This document shows positions 9,087 to 19,582 of a stretch of DNA of 19,582 bases, piece by piece. Position numbers and translations under genes: made by a program. The DNA comes from Zancudomyces culisetae (taxonomy: Eukaryota; Kickxellomycota; Harpellomycetes; Harpellales; Legeriomycetaceae). The notes under the pieces are model-generated. The model saw nothing but the letters and a program-made list of their open reading frames with translations, made no database searches and was not told where the DNA came from. Each line of letters begins with the position of its first letter. Position 1 is the first letter of the stretch. The DNA lies in contig LSSK01001915.1 in assembly GCA_001969505.1 (NCBI GenBank), positions 1 to 19,582 on the forward strand, read 5' to 3'.

Positions 9087-9452
9087 TTTAGTTTCTCTCT
9101 TGCGAGTGTGTAAAAAGCTCATGGAGTATTTTGTAACTGCTTTTGTATTATATGATTCCAAGAGTTGATTAGTATTTACGTTATTTAAAGTTTTAATGGT
9201 CAAGAAATAGAAATTAATCAAAATGTAATGTTATTTATTGAGAAGAAAGTTTATTATATATACATAATACATGTAAAAACAGATAAATAAAGCATAATCA
9301 AGGGTCTACTAATATATATACATATATATATTAACCCAAATAAAAAGCAAATGTAAATGTAAATGTAAAAAAAAAAGAAGGAAAAAAGTAAAAGATGCTT
9401 TGTCGACTTGAAAAATATCTCAACATCCACAATCCAGTGGCTATATTAAAGG
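9087..9452. other. Convergent intergenic region between the RING gene and the small GSKIP-like gene
   Basis: 366 nt holding the 3' ends of two convergent genes. It has an AATAAA at 9286-9291 for the plus-strand RING transcript. An inverted repeat spans 9302-9337: GGGT at the left and ACCC at the right enclose an almost perfect AT palindrome (9311-9332), with a CTAC bulge on one side. AAATGT is repeated three times at 9349-9366. No coding frame is convincing. It probably serves as the shared transcription end region. Confidence 0.65.
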
Positions 9453-9977
9453 TTATAGCGTATTCAGGTGTTGAAAAAGTCTATCGCTTATCATCGAGTT
9501 CATTTTTTGTTGGTACAAATGGCTATTGTCAATCAAAAGCGCCGAAAAATCATCATAACTCTTTGGCATATCAAGGCTAAGATCGGTGGACTTGATAACC
9601 TACAAAAAAAATATACAAAGTATAGTGTATTTTATTTTTTATTATATATTTTCTTTTTCCTTTTTTTTACTTGTAAATATTGATTGATAAAACACTAAAT
9701 AATAAATAAATAAATAAATGTACAAATATGGGAAATATAAAGAAGAAAAGGAAATAGTGCAAATAGGAAGATAAAGTACTTTAAACTTGTTGTTGGTCAT
9801 TTCAATAGTCAAAATAGTGCCTTCGAGTAGCTCTACCGTGAAGCTGATGAGTTTGCTCACGGTATTATCACCATTATGGGTTGAGGGTGGAGAGTATAGT
9901 CGTTCGAGGATTTGGTAGCTGGTCAAACCAAATGCATGTTCGGCCATCAAAAGCGAGAATTCATGGTCCAAATCCAT
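9453..9977 (-). CDS. Small two-exon gene, GSKIP-domain-like protein (114 residues)
   Basis: Two exons join in frame: 9977-9780 (66 codons from an ATG) and 9599-9453 (48 codons and TAA). The 180-nt intron (9779-9600) starts GTACTT and ends TGTAG, phase 0. Both exons have balanced, protein-like composition unlike the surrounding A/T runs. The product starts MDLDHEFSLLMAEHAFGL with a helical segment, then two likely beta strands around FTVELLEG and TILTIEM, a third around KFKVIKS across the splice junction, and a C-terminal helix ending SDRLFQHLNTL. This order, the length and the L-x-x-x-Y...L-x-x-R-L-x-x-L-x-x-L ending resemble the GSKIP (DUF727) domain, whose animal member binds GSK3 and PKA. 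The match is by eye and tentative; that it is a gene is more certain than the family. The donor is weaker than others here. An in-frame ATG at 10160 would add 61 residues including a KS repeat; I prefer the short form. It diverges from RPB3. Confidence 0.6.
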
Positions 9978-9990
9978 TATTCTACCCAAC

Positions 9991-10068
9991 CTTTTGCTTT
10001 TGCTTTTGCTTTTGCTTTTGCTTTTGCTTTTGCTTTTGCTTTTGCTTTTTCTTTTTCTTTTTCTTTTG
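9991..10068. repeat. Hexanucleotide repeat CTTTTG x9 with degenerate tail
   Basis: Nine perfect CTTTTG units (9991-10044), then three CTTTTT units and one more CTTTTG (to 10068). It begins 13 nt upstream of the proposed ATG of the GSKIP-like gene. On that gene's strand it reads CAAAAG, so it is a purine-rich leader in the 5' UTR, or codes for KSKSKS if the upstream ATG at 10160 is used. Confidence 0.9.
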
Positions 10069-10280
10069 CCTTTCTTTTTTATATACGGAGTTTTTTTTTT
10101 TGGTTTGGGTTTTATCCAAGGTTGGATAAATAATATATTAACAATAAACAAGCAAGTCAATCAATCACGCTTTAAAAAAAAATACATAAAATTTTTTTTA
10201 TAAGAGTTTTTATTTTTATTTTACGCGAGTTTGGATATTTATTTTTACTGGATTTGTATTTACAATGTAGTAAATAAATA

Positions 10281-10288
10281 TATAAAAG
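10281..10288 (+). promoter_or_regulatory. TATA-box candidate for RPB3
   Basis: TATAAAAG, preceded by further TA-rich sequence, lies 108 nt upstream of the RPB3 ATG, a fitting distance for a fungal promoter. It is followed by AAAAAG repeats and an A-rich leader. In DNA this AT-rich a TATA match is weak evidence by itself. Confidence 0.35.
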
Positions 10289-10395
10289 AAAAAGAAAAAG
10301 AAAAAGAAAAAAAAGGCTTAAATATTTAAAATAAACAGTTCTAGTTTGTAGTTGTAATATAATCAATTAAATATAAAAAATCTAAAAAAAAAATA

Positions 10396-11668
10396 ATGAT
10401 TCCAACTTATGGTGGTGCGGGGGGAGGCGCAGGTGCTGGAGCTGGTGGCAGCAGCGCGGAAATTGATATTCGAATCCGACAACTAACCAAAAACTATGTC
10501 GATTTTGTGTTGTCAAACGTAAATCTAAGGTAAAATGCTAGCATGTCTTTGTAGGACAGTATTATACCACAATACACTAATATAATAATACACAAATATA
10601 CTAATACGCTAACATATGTATATAAATTTACAAAAAAAAAACAAAAACTAACATTAGTGTTGCGAACAGTCTAAGAAGAGTCATGATGGCAGAAGTTCCA
10701 ACTTTGGGTAAGTGGGAAGAATAAAATGGCTTTTGGTTTATTTATACGAATTTACATACCTGTACAATCACATTTATTGTCTATTGTCATTGTAATTGTA
10801 TAAAAATAAACAATTCGTATGGTTGAGATTAATAGAATTTGGATTTAAGCTTTAATAAGATAAAAGTAAAAAAATAAAAATGCAAATATGAATAGCAATC
10901 GATATGGTCGAAATCCACGAAAACACAACAGTACTGGCAGATGAATTCATTGCCCATCGGCTAGGACTTATTCCGCTAACTAGTGAACGAGCACGCGATT
11001 TTAAATATACACGAGACTGTACCTGTGCGCAAAACTGCCAATTCTGCAGTGTCGAAATGAAACTACATGTGAAATGTACAGGAAATGGCACATTGAACGT
11101 GACCAGCCGCGATCTGCATAGTTCCAATCCGGATGTTATCCCAGTACTTGAAGATAGCGAGGATCGGGGAGTGCTGATTGCAAAGCTGCGTAAGGGGCAG
11201 GAAATCAAAATAAGTTGTATTGTCAAAAAGGGGATTGGCAAGGAACATGCTAAATGGTCGCCGGTTTCGGCAGTCGAATTCGAATATGATCCATACAATA
11301 GACTCAGACACACAAACTACTGGTACGAAAAGGATAAAGACAGCGAGTGGCCGCTTAGCAAAAATGCAGCCGAAGAAGCCGAGATAAATGGGGGACAGGA
11401 GCATGGTCGAGATGGCCACCAGGGCACAGTTGGAGGAGGTAATGGTAATAGCGGTGGAAATGGCGAGGGTGTGTTTGATTTCAGAGCCGAACCCACAACA
11501 TTTTATATTGGCGTTGAAACGGTTGGGTCACTTTCACCAGAATATGTGGTAAGCTCAGCTACCAAAATTGTGCAGGAACGGTTGGGAAATCTGCAGATCG
11601 CAATAGAGGAAGAAGGCAAGATATTGGAAGGAGAAAGCCGAGTGATTGAAGCAGAGACTTGGTACTAA
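10396..11668 (+). CDS. RPB3: RNA polymerase II subunit Rpb3
   Basis: Three exons: 10396-10529, 10658-10707 and 10896-11668, giving 318 residues. Intron 1 (10530-10657) starts GTAAAA, has a CTAAC branch site at 10648-10652 and ends TTAG; intron 2 (10708-10895) starts GTAAGT and ends ATAG. Joining restores the alpha-like motif [30 protein letters not shown] around residues 39-69. The zinc-binding loop has C103, C105, C109 and C112 (CTCAQNCQFC), a hallmark of Rpb3 as against Rpc40. The segment GIGKEHAKWSPVSAVEFEYDPYNRL is also diagnostic, and the C-terminal dimerisation helix follows GSLSPEYVV. Rpb3 pairs with Rpb11 to form the assembly platform of Pol II in the nucleus. Odd points are a Gly/Ala-rich N-terminal stretch (6-20), an extra Gly/Asn-rich loop at about 205-225, and a second exon of only 50 nt. 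Poly(A) signals at 11757-11762 and 11766-11771. Confidence 0.95.
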
Positions 11669-11776
11669 GACGAACTGTGAGACAAGAAATGAAAGCTGAA
11701 AAGTGTTTGGTATAGCAGATATTATTGATATGTTCAAAACGTAAAAATATAAAGTAAATAAAGTGAATAAAGCAAA
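11669..11776. other. Convergent RPB3/CDC48 spacer with overlapping 3' ends
   Basis: Only 108 nt separate the two stop codons. Two AATAAA signals on the plus strand (11757-11762, 11766-11771) sit within 20 nt of the CDC48 stop, so the RPB3 transcript probably runs into CDC48 coding sequence. I see no AATAAA on the minus strand within the spacer, so the CDC48 transcript probably extends into RPB3. Confidence 0.6.
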
Positions 11777-14329
<2,553 letters not shown>

Positions 14330-14417
14330 TTATTTATTTTAATTTTTGTACAACAAATGCTATTCTCTTTATAATCTATTATACTTTGTTTTAACTCTTG
14401 CTAAACTTTTTAATATT

Positions 14418-14425
14418 TTCTAGAA
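14418..14425. promoter_or_regulatory. Possible heat-shock element upstream of CDC48
   Basis: TTCTAGAA forms two head-to-tail inverted nGAAn units at 113-120 nt upstream of the CDC48 ATG. A functional heat-shock element normally has three units, and only two are seen, so the call is weak. Confidence 0.2.
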
Positions 14426-14862
14426 TAAGCGTAGTTTTTATTTATTTTATTTTACTTTATTTTATGTTTTATAGCTTTTATATTCCTATTTTTTGTGCGG
14501 GGTTGTAGGAAAATGGTGAGGAATAAAAAATAAAAGAGTTGGAAATTAATTCTTTGAAAAGTTGAAGATTACCTTCCAATAATATTCAAGCATTCTATAT
14601 ACAACAGAACAAAAAACTGTGCTTGCGTAATGCAACAGAATTCATATATTCAAAAAAATAAGAAAGAAAGGAAAGGAAAAGAAATAAAACCTCGCTGTTC
14701 ATTTGCTACATGTTCCCTCCACTCGTTTCAATTCTTTTTTATTTTTTTACATTTTGCAGTTTCTTCATTTTTGGCTATACATAATTTAGCTTTAAGTAAT
14801 ATAGTTTGCAAAGTAAAAATATGAGTAAAAGTAAAAGTAAAAAATAAATAAATAGACGAAAA

Positions 14863-14880
14863 TCCAAGCTCTAGCTTGGA
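14863..14880. repeat. Inverted repeat TCCAAGCT-CT-AGCTTGGA
   Basis: Two perfect 8-nt arms separated by CT. It is richer in G and C than its AT-rich surroundings, which makes a chance match less likely. It could be a dimeric factor-binding site or a short hairpin. It is about 560 nt upstream of the CDC48 ATG and 110 nt before the weak ORF at 14990. Confidence 0.8.
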
Positions 14881-14989
14881 ACTTGCTTATTGATTAAAAA
14901 AGATTAGTAAAACTACTTTTTCATCGAATAGAAAGAGCAAATAAATCACCCCCTCAAACAAGAACCAATTAGATAATAATAAAAATAAA

Positions 14990-15301
14990 ATGACTCGCAT
15001 TCGTTTCTTTCTTTTCATGCTGTTTTTTGATGGCGAATTTTATATATTAAACGGAACAAATGTATTTTTTTTTGTTTCAATTTCCTGCCATCCACCCTTT
15101 TCGTTAAATAAAACGTTGCAAACTCACAAAATCAGAAAAGCTTGTCCATTTACTTTTAGTTGTATTTTTTTTTACACAATCTTGGTAACATTCATCATTA
15201 TTAGTTTAGGGAGTAATTATACTCTAATGATGTTAGAAACCGAGGTATATTCGTTTGAAAAAAATTTATCCTCCGACCCCATCTCTGAATATGAAGAATA
15301 A
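14990..15301 (+). CDS. Weak hypothetical ORF, 103 residues, hydrophobic
   Basis: An ATG after an A-rich leader, as in the confident genes here, opens a 103-codon frame ending TAA. The product has hydrophobic segments at about 3-13 and about 76-90 and an acidic C-terminus (SSDPISEYEE). I recognise no family. The T-rich coding strand favours Phe, Leu and Ile by composition and lowers the stop frequency, so this may be a chance frame in the ORC1 upstream region. Homology or transcript data would decide. Confidence 0.22.
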   Translation: MTRIRFFLFMLFFDGEFYILNGTNVFFFVSISCHPPFSLNKTLQTHKIRKACPFTFSCIFFYTILVTFIIISLGSNYTLMMLETEVYSFEKNLSSDPISEYEE

Positions 15302-15315
15302 AAGATTACAAGTGA

Positions 15316-15720
15316 ATGCTGTCCAACGCCTATCACTCATCACTTTACCACCTGTTTCTTATCTACAAATCCACAACCATGCCCATTTTTATAGCTCTAC
15401 AACTATTAGCACTGCACTCTTTACACTCTATAGTACAAGTCAAACGCGATAAGCCTCTGGTTTATAAGTTCATCCTTCCTAAATCTTTAATACACACATG
15501 TGTTATCTATGTTTTATTTACTAGTAATATTGCGAATTCTCAACTAACGTTTTTAAACTGCTTTTTTTATTATAATTTCTCTCACTCTTTGAATAAAGAA
15601 ATAAATGTTTCGAGTTTCTGGTCAGAGAATAGTTGGTGTTCCATGTTCATAATAAAAAAACAAACATTTCAAGCAAATCAAAAATATGTTTTAGTGTTCA
15701 TATTCACATCAAAAAATTAA
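15316..15720 (+). CDS. Weak hypothetical ORF, 134 residues, hydrophobic
   Basis: A 134-codon frame that begins just after the stop of the ORF at 14990-15301, in another frame, with a TGA directly before its ATG. The product is rich in Leu, Ile, Phe, Ser and His with several hydrophobic patches, and no motif that I know. The length is more than expected by chance in neutral AT-rich DNA but the strand is T- and C-rich, which lowers the expected number of stops. No splice pair that joins it cleanly to the preceding ORF was found. Confidence 0.2.
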   Translation: MLSNAYHSSLYHLFLIYKSTTMPIFIALQLLALHSLHSIVQVKRDKPLVYKFILPKSLIHTCVIYVLFTSNIANSQLTFLNCFFYYNFSHSLNKEINVSSFWSENSWCSMFIIKKQTFQANQKYVLVFIFTSKN

Positions 15721-16026
15721 AAAAATTTGTTGATGTTTACTTGAATTATAAACATGTTATTAATATCGATTATTTACCATTTGAATAAAGACTTGCACAG
15801 CCAAGAATACCTCAAAAATAAACCTAAAAATTCGTGATTTTTGTTTATGTTTTAGTAGCGTTAAATAATATATATTTTTAGATAAAGAAAACACCTAGAA
15901 CTTTTAGAGAAAATACCGGAAATATAAGGCTTGAAACTTTGCGTTTACCTTCATCAACCGTTAATAGTAGTATCTTCGACAACGGCGAAAAACACAATAC
16001 GACCTAAAATTTAAGGCACATACACT

Positions 16027-16078
16027 TGCTACATATACAAAGGTGTAGCATTTGGTGTATTCATACAATATACACCAA
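16027..16078. repeat. Two adjacent inverted repeats upstream of ORC1
   Basis: TGCTACA (16027-16033) pairs with TGTAGCA (16044-16050) over a 10-nt loop; directly after it TTGGTGTAT (16052-16060) pairs with ATACACCAA (16070-16078) over a 9-nt loop. Both are perfect and lie 168-219 nt upstream of the ORC1 ATG, so they could be factor-binding sites or two hairpins in a long 5' UTR. Confidence 0.8.
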
Positions 16079-16245
16079 CATCGAATAACAAAGGTCTTTT
16101 TTAAATCATTGCAACTTTATATTTTTTTTCCATTTAAAAACCCGCTGGTATGTTTTTGTCGAAAAATCCAGATACTTATTCATCAATAGAATATAATAAC
16201 CATAGTTGGTAAGCAAAAAAGAAGAAAAAAAAAAGAATAACAATA

Positions 16246-18669
16246 ATGATAAGTACAAGAACCAGAAGAACACAAGGCCTAGCCAAAGGCTCGGGCACAA
16301 ACGAAATTAAAAATGAGTCCCAAGATAATCAGGTAATCTCAACGACAAATGTGGGGTCAAGAAAAACCGGTACCGGGCTAGTGCAAAGTACAATCAAAAT
16401 GGGCGATGGTAGCAATTCTAAGAATAATGTTGATGCAATGCATGAACTCAAGGGTGTATCCCTAGTTATAAAAAAAAGCTCCGAGGATACGACGGGTGAT
16501 ACTCTTGACTCTTCGTTACAGTCGATTGAGATTGACGGAAGTACTTACTCCTGCGGCGACTGTATCAAGATACATGTTCCCGACAAATATGTAGATGTTT
16601 GCGCGATTATATACAAGTTCTACAAGTTGGATGAGGAGGTGCATGGAGAGGATTCGATTGTTCTGGTTGCAAGACGAATGCTCGGATGGAAGAATTTACC
16701 AGTTGCTGTCAGAAAGAATATTGGAAAGGAGGAGGTAAATACATAAATGACGAGCTTCTATTATATTTCTAAAATATTGAGTCTTTTTTTCTTTTTTAAA
16801 ATTTTTTTTCTTTCATAAAAATTATGATACTAAACATTATAGGCAGTACTGTACTATTCCGATAAGTTGGATATACTTGTCAGATCAAACATTATAGAAA
16901 AGATCAGAGTATATGACAAGAAGGAATACAATGAACGGAAGGAAGAGCGAAACAGGGAAATACTAAATATTCAAAACGGGAGCAGCAGTGGAGGCAGACC
17001 AGCAGACATATTCTACTGTAGTGCGTATTACAGTTCAAGTGAGAAAGCTGTGAAAGAACTTGGCTGGAATGATGTATACGGAGAAGGGAATGTGGTTGAC
17101 TGGAGGAATGCGAAGGTACTGGATGAAAAGTTTAATTCTGGGTTATTCCCGGACGATCTTCAAGTGTTTTGCAATGGAAATAGCATACGAACAAAGACGT
17201 TGGAAGATCAACAAGTAGTTGTAAGTAGCCAAGACGTTGAGAAAGAAAAGGAAAATGAAAAAGAGAAACAAGATGGCGATACTTCAAAAAAAGTAACAAG
17301 CGCGAGAGGAAGAGGAAGAGGGAGGGGAAGGGGAAGAGGTGCAAGTAGAGGTGGGAGAGGTGGTGGGAGAGGTGGGAGGGTGGCGAAGGGTGTACGGAGC
17401 GGTATTGTTGAGGGTGAGAAAGGCCATACTGATGAAGAACTCATCACATCAGATTCACCACTATCTAAAATAATGAGGAAAACTCCTGGTAAAGCAAACC
17501 GGATACGTATGGACGCTGGTACTTTGGAAACAGTTGGTGAACCGTCTGTAATTAAACAAGTAAGTGATTGTCTTGCAAAAAAAAAAACATCTATTATAAT
17601 AGTTTTGATAAATTGTACACTGTAAACATATAAATGATAATAACAATAAAATGTATATGTATATGTATTTATGTATAAAGGGACAAGTTACGAATAAAGG
17701 AAAGGGGGGAAGACCGAAGGGCGCAGGAAACAAACGCTCAAGAAATGAGAGCACGAATAAAAATGAAAGCGAGAGTGAGAGCGAAAGCGAAAGTGATGAG
17801 GATAATGACAGTGATTATACTAGCAACAAAAGTACTCGCAATGGAGTCGGTGCCGGTTTTCGTGTGGGAGGAAAGGCAGGTGGTATTCATCAAAGTGAAA
17901 GCGAGAGTGAAAGTGAGAGCGAAAGTGAAAGTGAGAGTGGAGGGGAAAGCGACGGGAGTATGTTAGATAGTGATGAGGAGTATTTTCGAGGCAAGTTATT
18001 ATTTTACTTTGTTTTATTTAAATATAAAGAGGACATTAATTAAAAGGAAAAAGGATATTGTATAACGTAATTAGATCGAAGGTCAATAAAGCAAGCTAGA
18101 AAGCGAATCAAGAAAAATCTCCGCATCAATCCCAGAAATATGCAGACAAACAAGTAAGAAATCAAAAGAGTTCAATGATAAATTTATCGTATGATCTCAA
18201 AAACTAAATCGTTGATACGTACTACGATTAGAGCAATTTCAGAAAAGGTGTGGGAAATGACACGAAAGACCACACAACTACAACTACCTTGGCTTGGGAA
18301 TATGCCTAACAAAGCAGGACTCAACCGACAACGTAGCGATGCAAACGGTGGGTTATTGTCTAGTCAACAATCTTTGTATAGCAACGACGATCCGATCTTG
18401 GTACAATATCTAACCACACAAAAGAATCTTGAACTATCATCAGCACCTGCTATACTTCCGTGTCGAGATAATGAATGTACAACTGTACTTATATACTTAC
18501 AAGAACTACTTGAAGCAGAGAGTAGCGGATGTTTGTATATTTCAGGAGTTCCAGGAACAGGAAAGACAGCAACAGTTATGAGAGCTATAGACTTGCTGTG
18601 TGAATCTCGTTCTGAAAATGTAAGTTTTAACCATTTTGTTTCTGCCTTTTTTTTTTCTTTTCTCTTTTA

Positions 18670-18704
<35 letters not shown>

Positions 18705-19582
18705 TTGGTGCATAAACTTTTATATTTTGAAGCTTGAATGATTTATTAACTCTAAAAATTAAATAATAACGAATAGGAAATCAACGACTTTGAGTTTGTA
18801 TCTATAAATGGAATGAAGCTAACAGATCCACATCAGTTCTATGTGAAGTTGTGGCAGTCAATTAGCCACAATAATTCCAAAGTGACCACGATGCGAGCGG
18901 TACAATTACTTGACGAATACTTTTCCCAACCTGTTTTGGCCAGGGGAAGACCAAAGAAAGGAATGACAGTGTTGCTAGTCGATGAATTGGACGTGCTGGT
19001 AACCAAATCGCAAACTGTACTGTACAATCTATTCGAATGGTCCACACGAGCAACTTCTCAGCTGATTGTAATTAGTATTGCAAACACCATGAATCTTCCT
19101 GAACGCATGTTGCACCACAAAATTTCCAGCCGTTTAGGTCTCAAGCGTCTTAATTTTATGCCCTATACCCATGATCAGCTAGCCCATATTGTACTCTCTC
19201 GCATTGACAACAGCCCAGTATTTGATCGCGATGCTGTCCAACTCTGTGCCCGCAAAATTAGTGCTGTCTCTGGTGATGCTCGACGAGCCCTTGAGATATG
19301 TCGCCGTGCTGTCGAGATAGCTGAGGCTGAATATAAACAATCTATCAAGACCAATCCAACTCTTAATCCTAATCCTAATCCAAATCCTAACCCAAGCATA
19401 AGTCCAATTCCAAATACAATTCCAAATCCAAATCCAAATCCAAATACAAACTTTAACCTTAATTTAATCCCAAATCATAACCCAAATTCCAATCACACTT
19501 TTACTTCCTCATCTATCGCTACAAACCTCGATAATTCAGATGCAAAGGAAAAGAATGAATCATCTGATACCACCGCAACCTC
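16246..19582 (+). CDS. ORC1: Origin recognition complex subunit 1 (Orc1), C-terminus outside the window
   Basis: Six exons are visible: 16246-16734, 16843-17559, 17681-17990, 18075-18153, 18232-18619 and 18777 to the edge, encoding 929 residues so far. A BAH domain spans about 95-300 (IEIDGSTYSCGDCI to WRNAKVLDEKF), the nucleosome- or Sir-binding module of Orc1. Then follow a basic RG repeat (317-342), a CDK-type site TPGK near 377, an AT-hook-like GGRPKG (410-415), SE repeats (430-438, 473-487) and a basic patch KQARKRIKKNLR. The AAA+ domain has LPCR (607-610), Walker A GVPGTGKT (637-644), Walker B LLVDELD (727-733), sensor-1 N764 and sensor-2 GDARR (827-831), all intact. The winged-helix domain is off the window. 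Orc1 is the ATP-binding subunit that loads Mcm2-7 with Cdc6. Introns are 108, 121, 84, 78 and 157 nt; intron 3 is of GC-AG type. An NP-repeat linker follows sensor 2. Junction reading frames all agree. Confidence 0.93.
17991..18074 (+). other. GC-AG intron in ORC1 (intron 3)
   Basis: The exon ends CGAG at 17990 and the intron starts GCAAGT, the usual donor of the rare GC-AG class; it ends TTAG at 18074, with ATAAC as a possible branch site. Splicing is phase 1, joining G with AT to give Asp, and continues into the basic patch RRSIKQARKRIKK. Reading through the donor hits a stop after about 14 codons. A later acceptor at CAAG before position 18091 would also keep the frame, so the 3' end is less sure than the donor. 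Confidence 0.75.
18673..18704 (+). repeat. ATT trinucleotide microsatellite in ORC1 intron 5
   Basis: About ten tandem TTA units within the 157-nt intron between the Walker A exon and the Walker B exon. It follows a T-rich tract. The donor GTAAGT and acceptor AATAG of this intron are intact. Confidence 0.9.
19358..19446 (+). repeat. Coding AATCC(T/A) repeat giving Asn-Pro dipeptides in ORC1
   Basis: Degenerate AATCCT and AATCCA hexamers run in frame, encoding NPNPNPNPNP and later PNPNPNPN, broken by SISPIPNTI. The tract begins about 20 residues after the sensor-2 helix (GDARRALEICRRA), where the linker to the winged-helix domain is expected, and gives way to a Ser/Asn/Thr-rich stretch at the window edge. 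Confidence 0.9.

Larger units (their letters stand above)
9978..10395. other. Divergent promoter region between the GSKIP-like gene and RPB3
   Basis: 418 nt shared by two divergent genes. It contains the CTTTTG repeat near the minus-strand start, a central A/T-rich part, an AAAAAG repeat (about 10287-10312) and a TATA-like element at 10281-10288 facing RPB3. No clear coding frame other than the possible N-terminal extension of the minus-strand gene (9978-10160). No other factor site is recognised. Confidence 0.6.

Noticed and set aside
8676-9221. 181-codon minus-strand frame opposite the RING gene
   Set aside because: Overlaps the RING-H2 and Gly-rich tail in antisense and is rich in Ser/Thr repeats as expected for a mirror of Gly/Glu codons.
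15980-15990. E2F/SBF-like site GGCGAAAAA before ORC1
   Set aside because: Lacks the full TTTSGCGC or CRCGAAA consensus, and partial matches are common in A-rich DNA.

Overview
The window is AT-rich nuclear DNA from a eukaryote, most likely a fungus. The evidence is a set of conserved single-copy eukaryotic genes (CDC48, ORC1, RPB3, an FMP32/MCUR1-type gene, a PGM2-type phosphomutase), short spliceosomal introns of 78-188 nt with GTAAGT-like donors and CTAAC/TACTAA-like branch sites close to the acceptor, and A-rich leaders directly before start codons. Intron density (five introns in the visible part of ORC1) argues against an intron-poor budding yeast. I cannot place the lineage further. TAA and TGA are used as stops and the standard code fits every gene.

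Layout from left to right: the 3' end of an unrecognised plus-strand gene (1-144); a minus-strand FMP32/MCUR1-type mitochondrial protein (149-1774), 4 nt away tail to tail; a minus-strand PGM2-type phosphohexo/pentomutase (2405-4291); a gene-free stretch of about 3.8 kb with two AGTGT tandem arrays (4292-8096); a plus-strand membrane RING-H2 protein (8097-9086); a small two-exon minus-strand gene that simple ORF scanning misses, with GSKIP-like architecture (9453-9977); plus-strand RPB3 in three exons (10396-11668); minus-strand CDC48 without introns (11777-14305); a divergent region of 1.9 kb with two weak ORFs and several inverted repeats (14306-16245); and plus-strand ORC1 (16246 to the right edge), with six exons visible and the C-terminal winged-helix domain outside the window.

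The genes are housekeeping neighbours and not a pathway: mitochondrial complex assembly, sugar-phosphate metabolism, ubiquitin transfer, transcription, protein segregation and origin recognition. The recurring theme is expansion of hexanucleotide repeats. They occur in promoters, leaders and coding sequence, and where coding they give two-residue repeats: QN in the RING protein, AN in Cdc48, SE, RG and NP in Orc1, and a potential KS tract before the GSKIP-like protein. I see no mobile element, CRISPR array, tRNA, rRNA or prokaryotic-type operon. The best candidates for something undescribed are the hidden small gene, the GC-AG intron and NP-repeat linker in ORC1, and the paired AGTGT arrays in the large gap.
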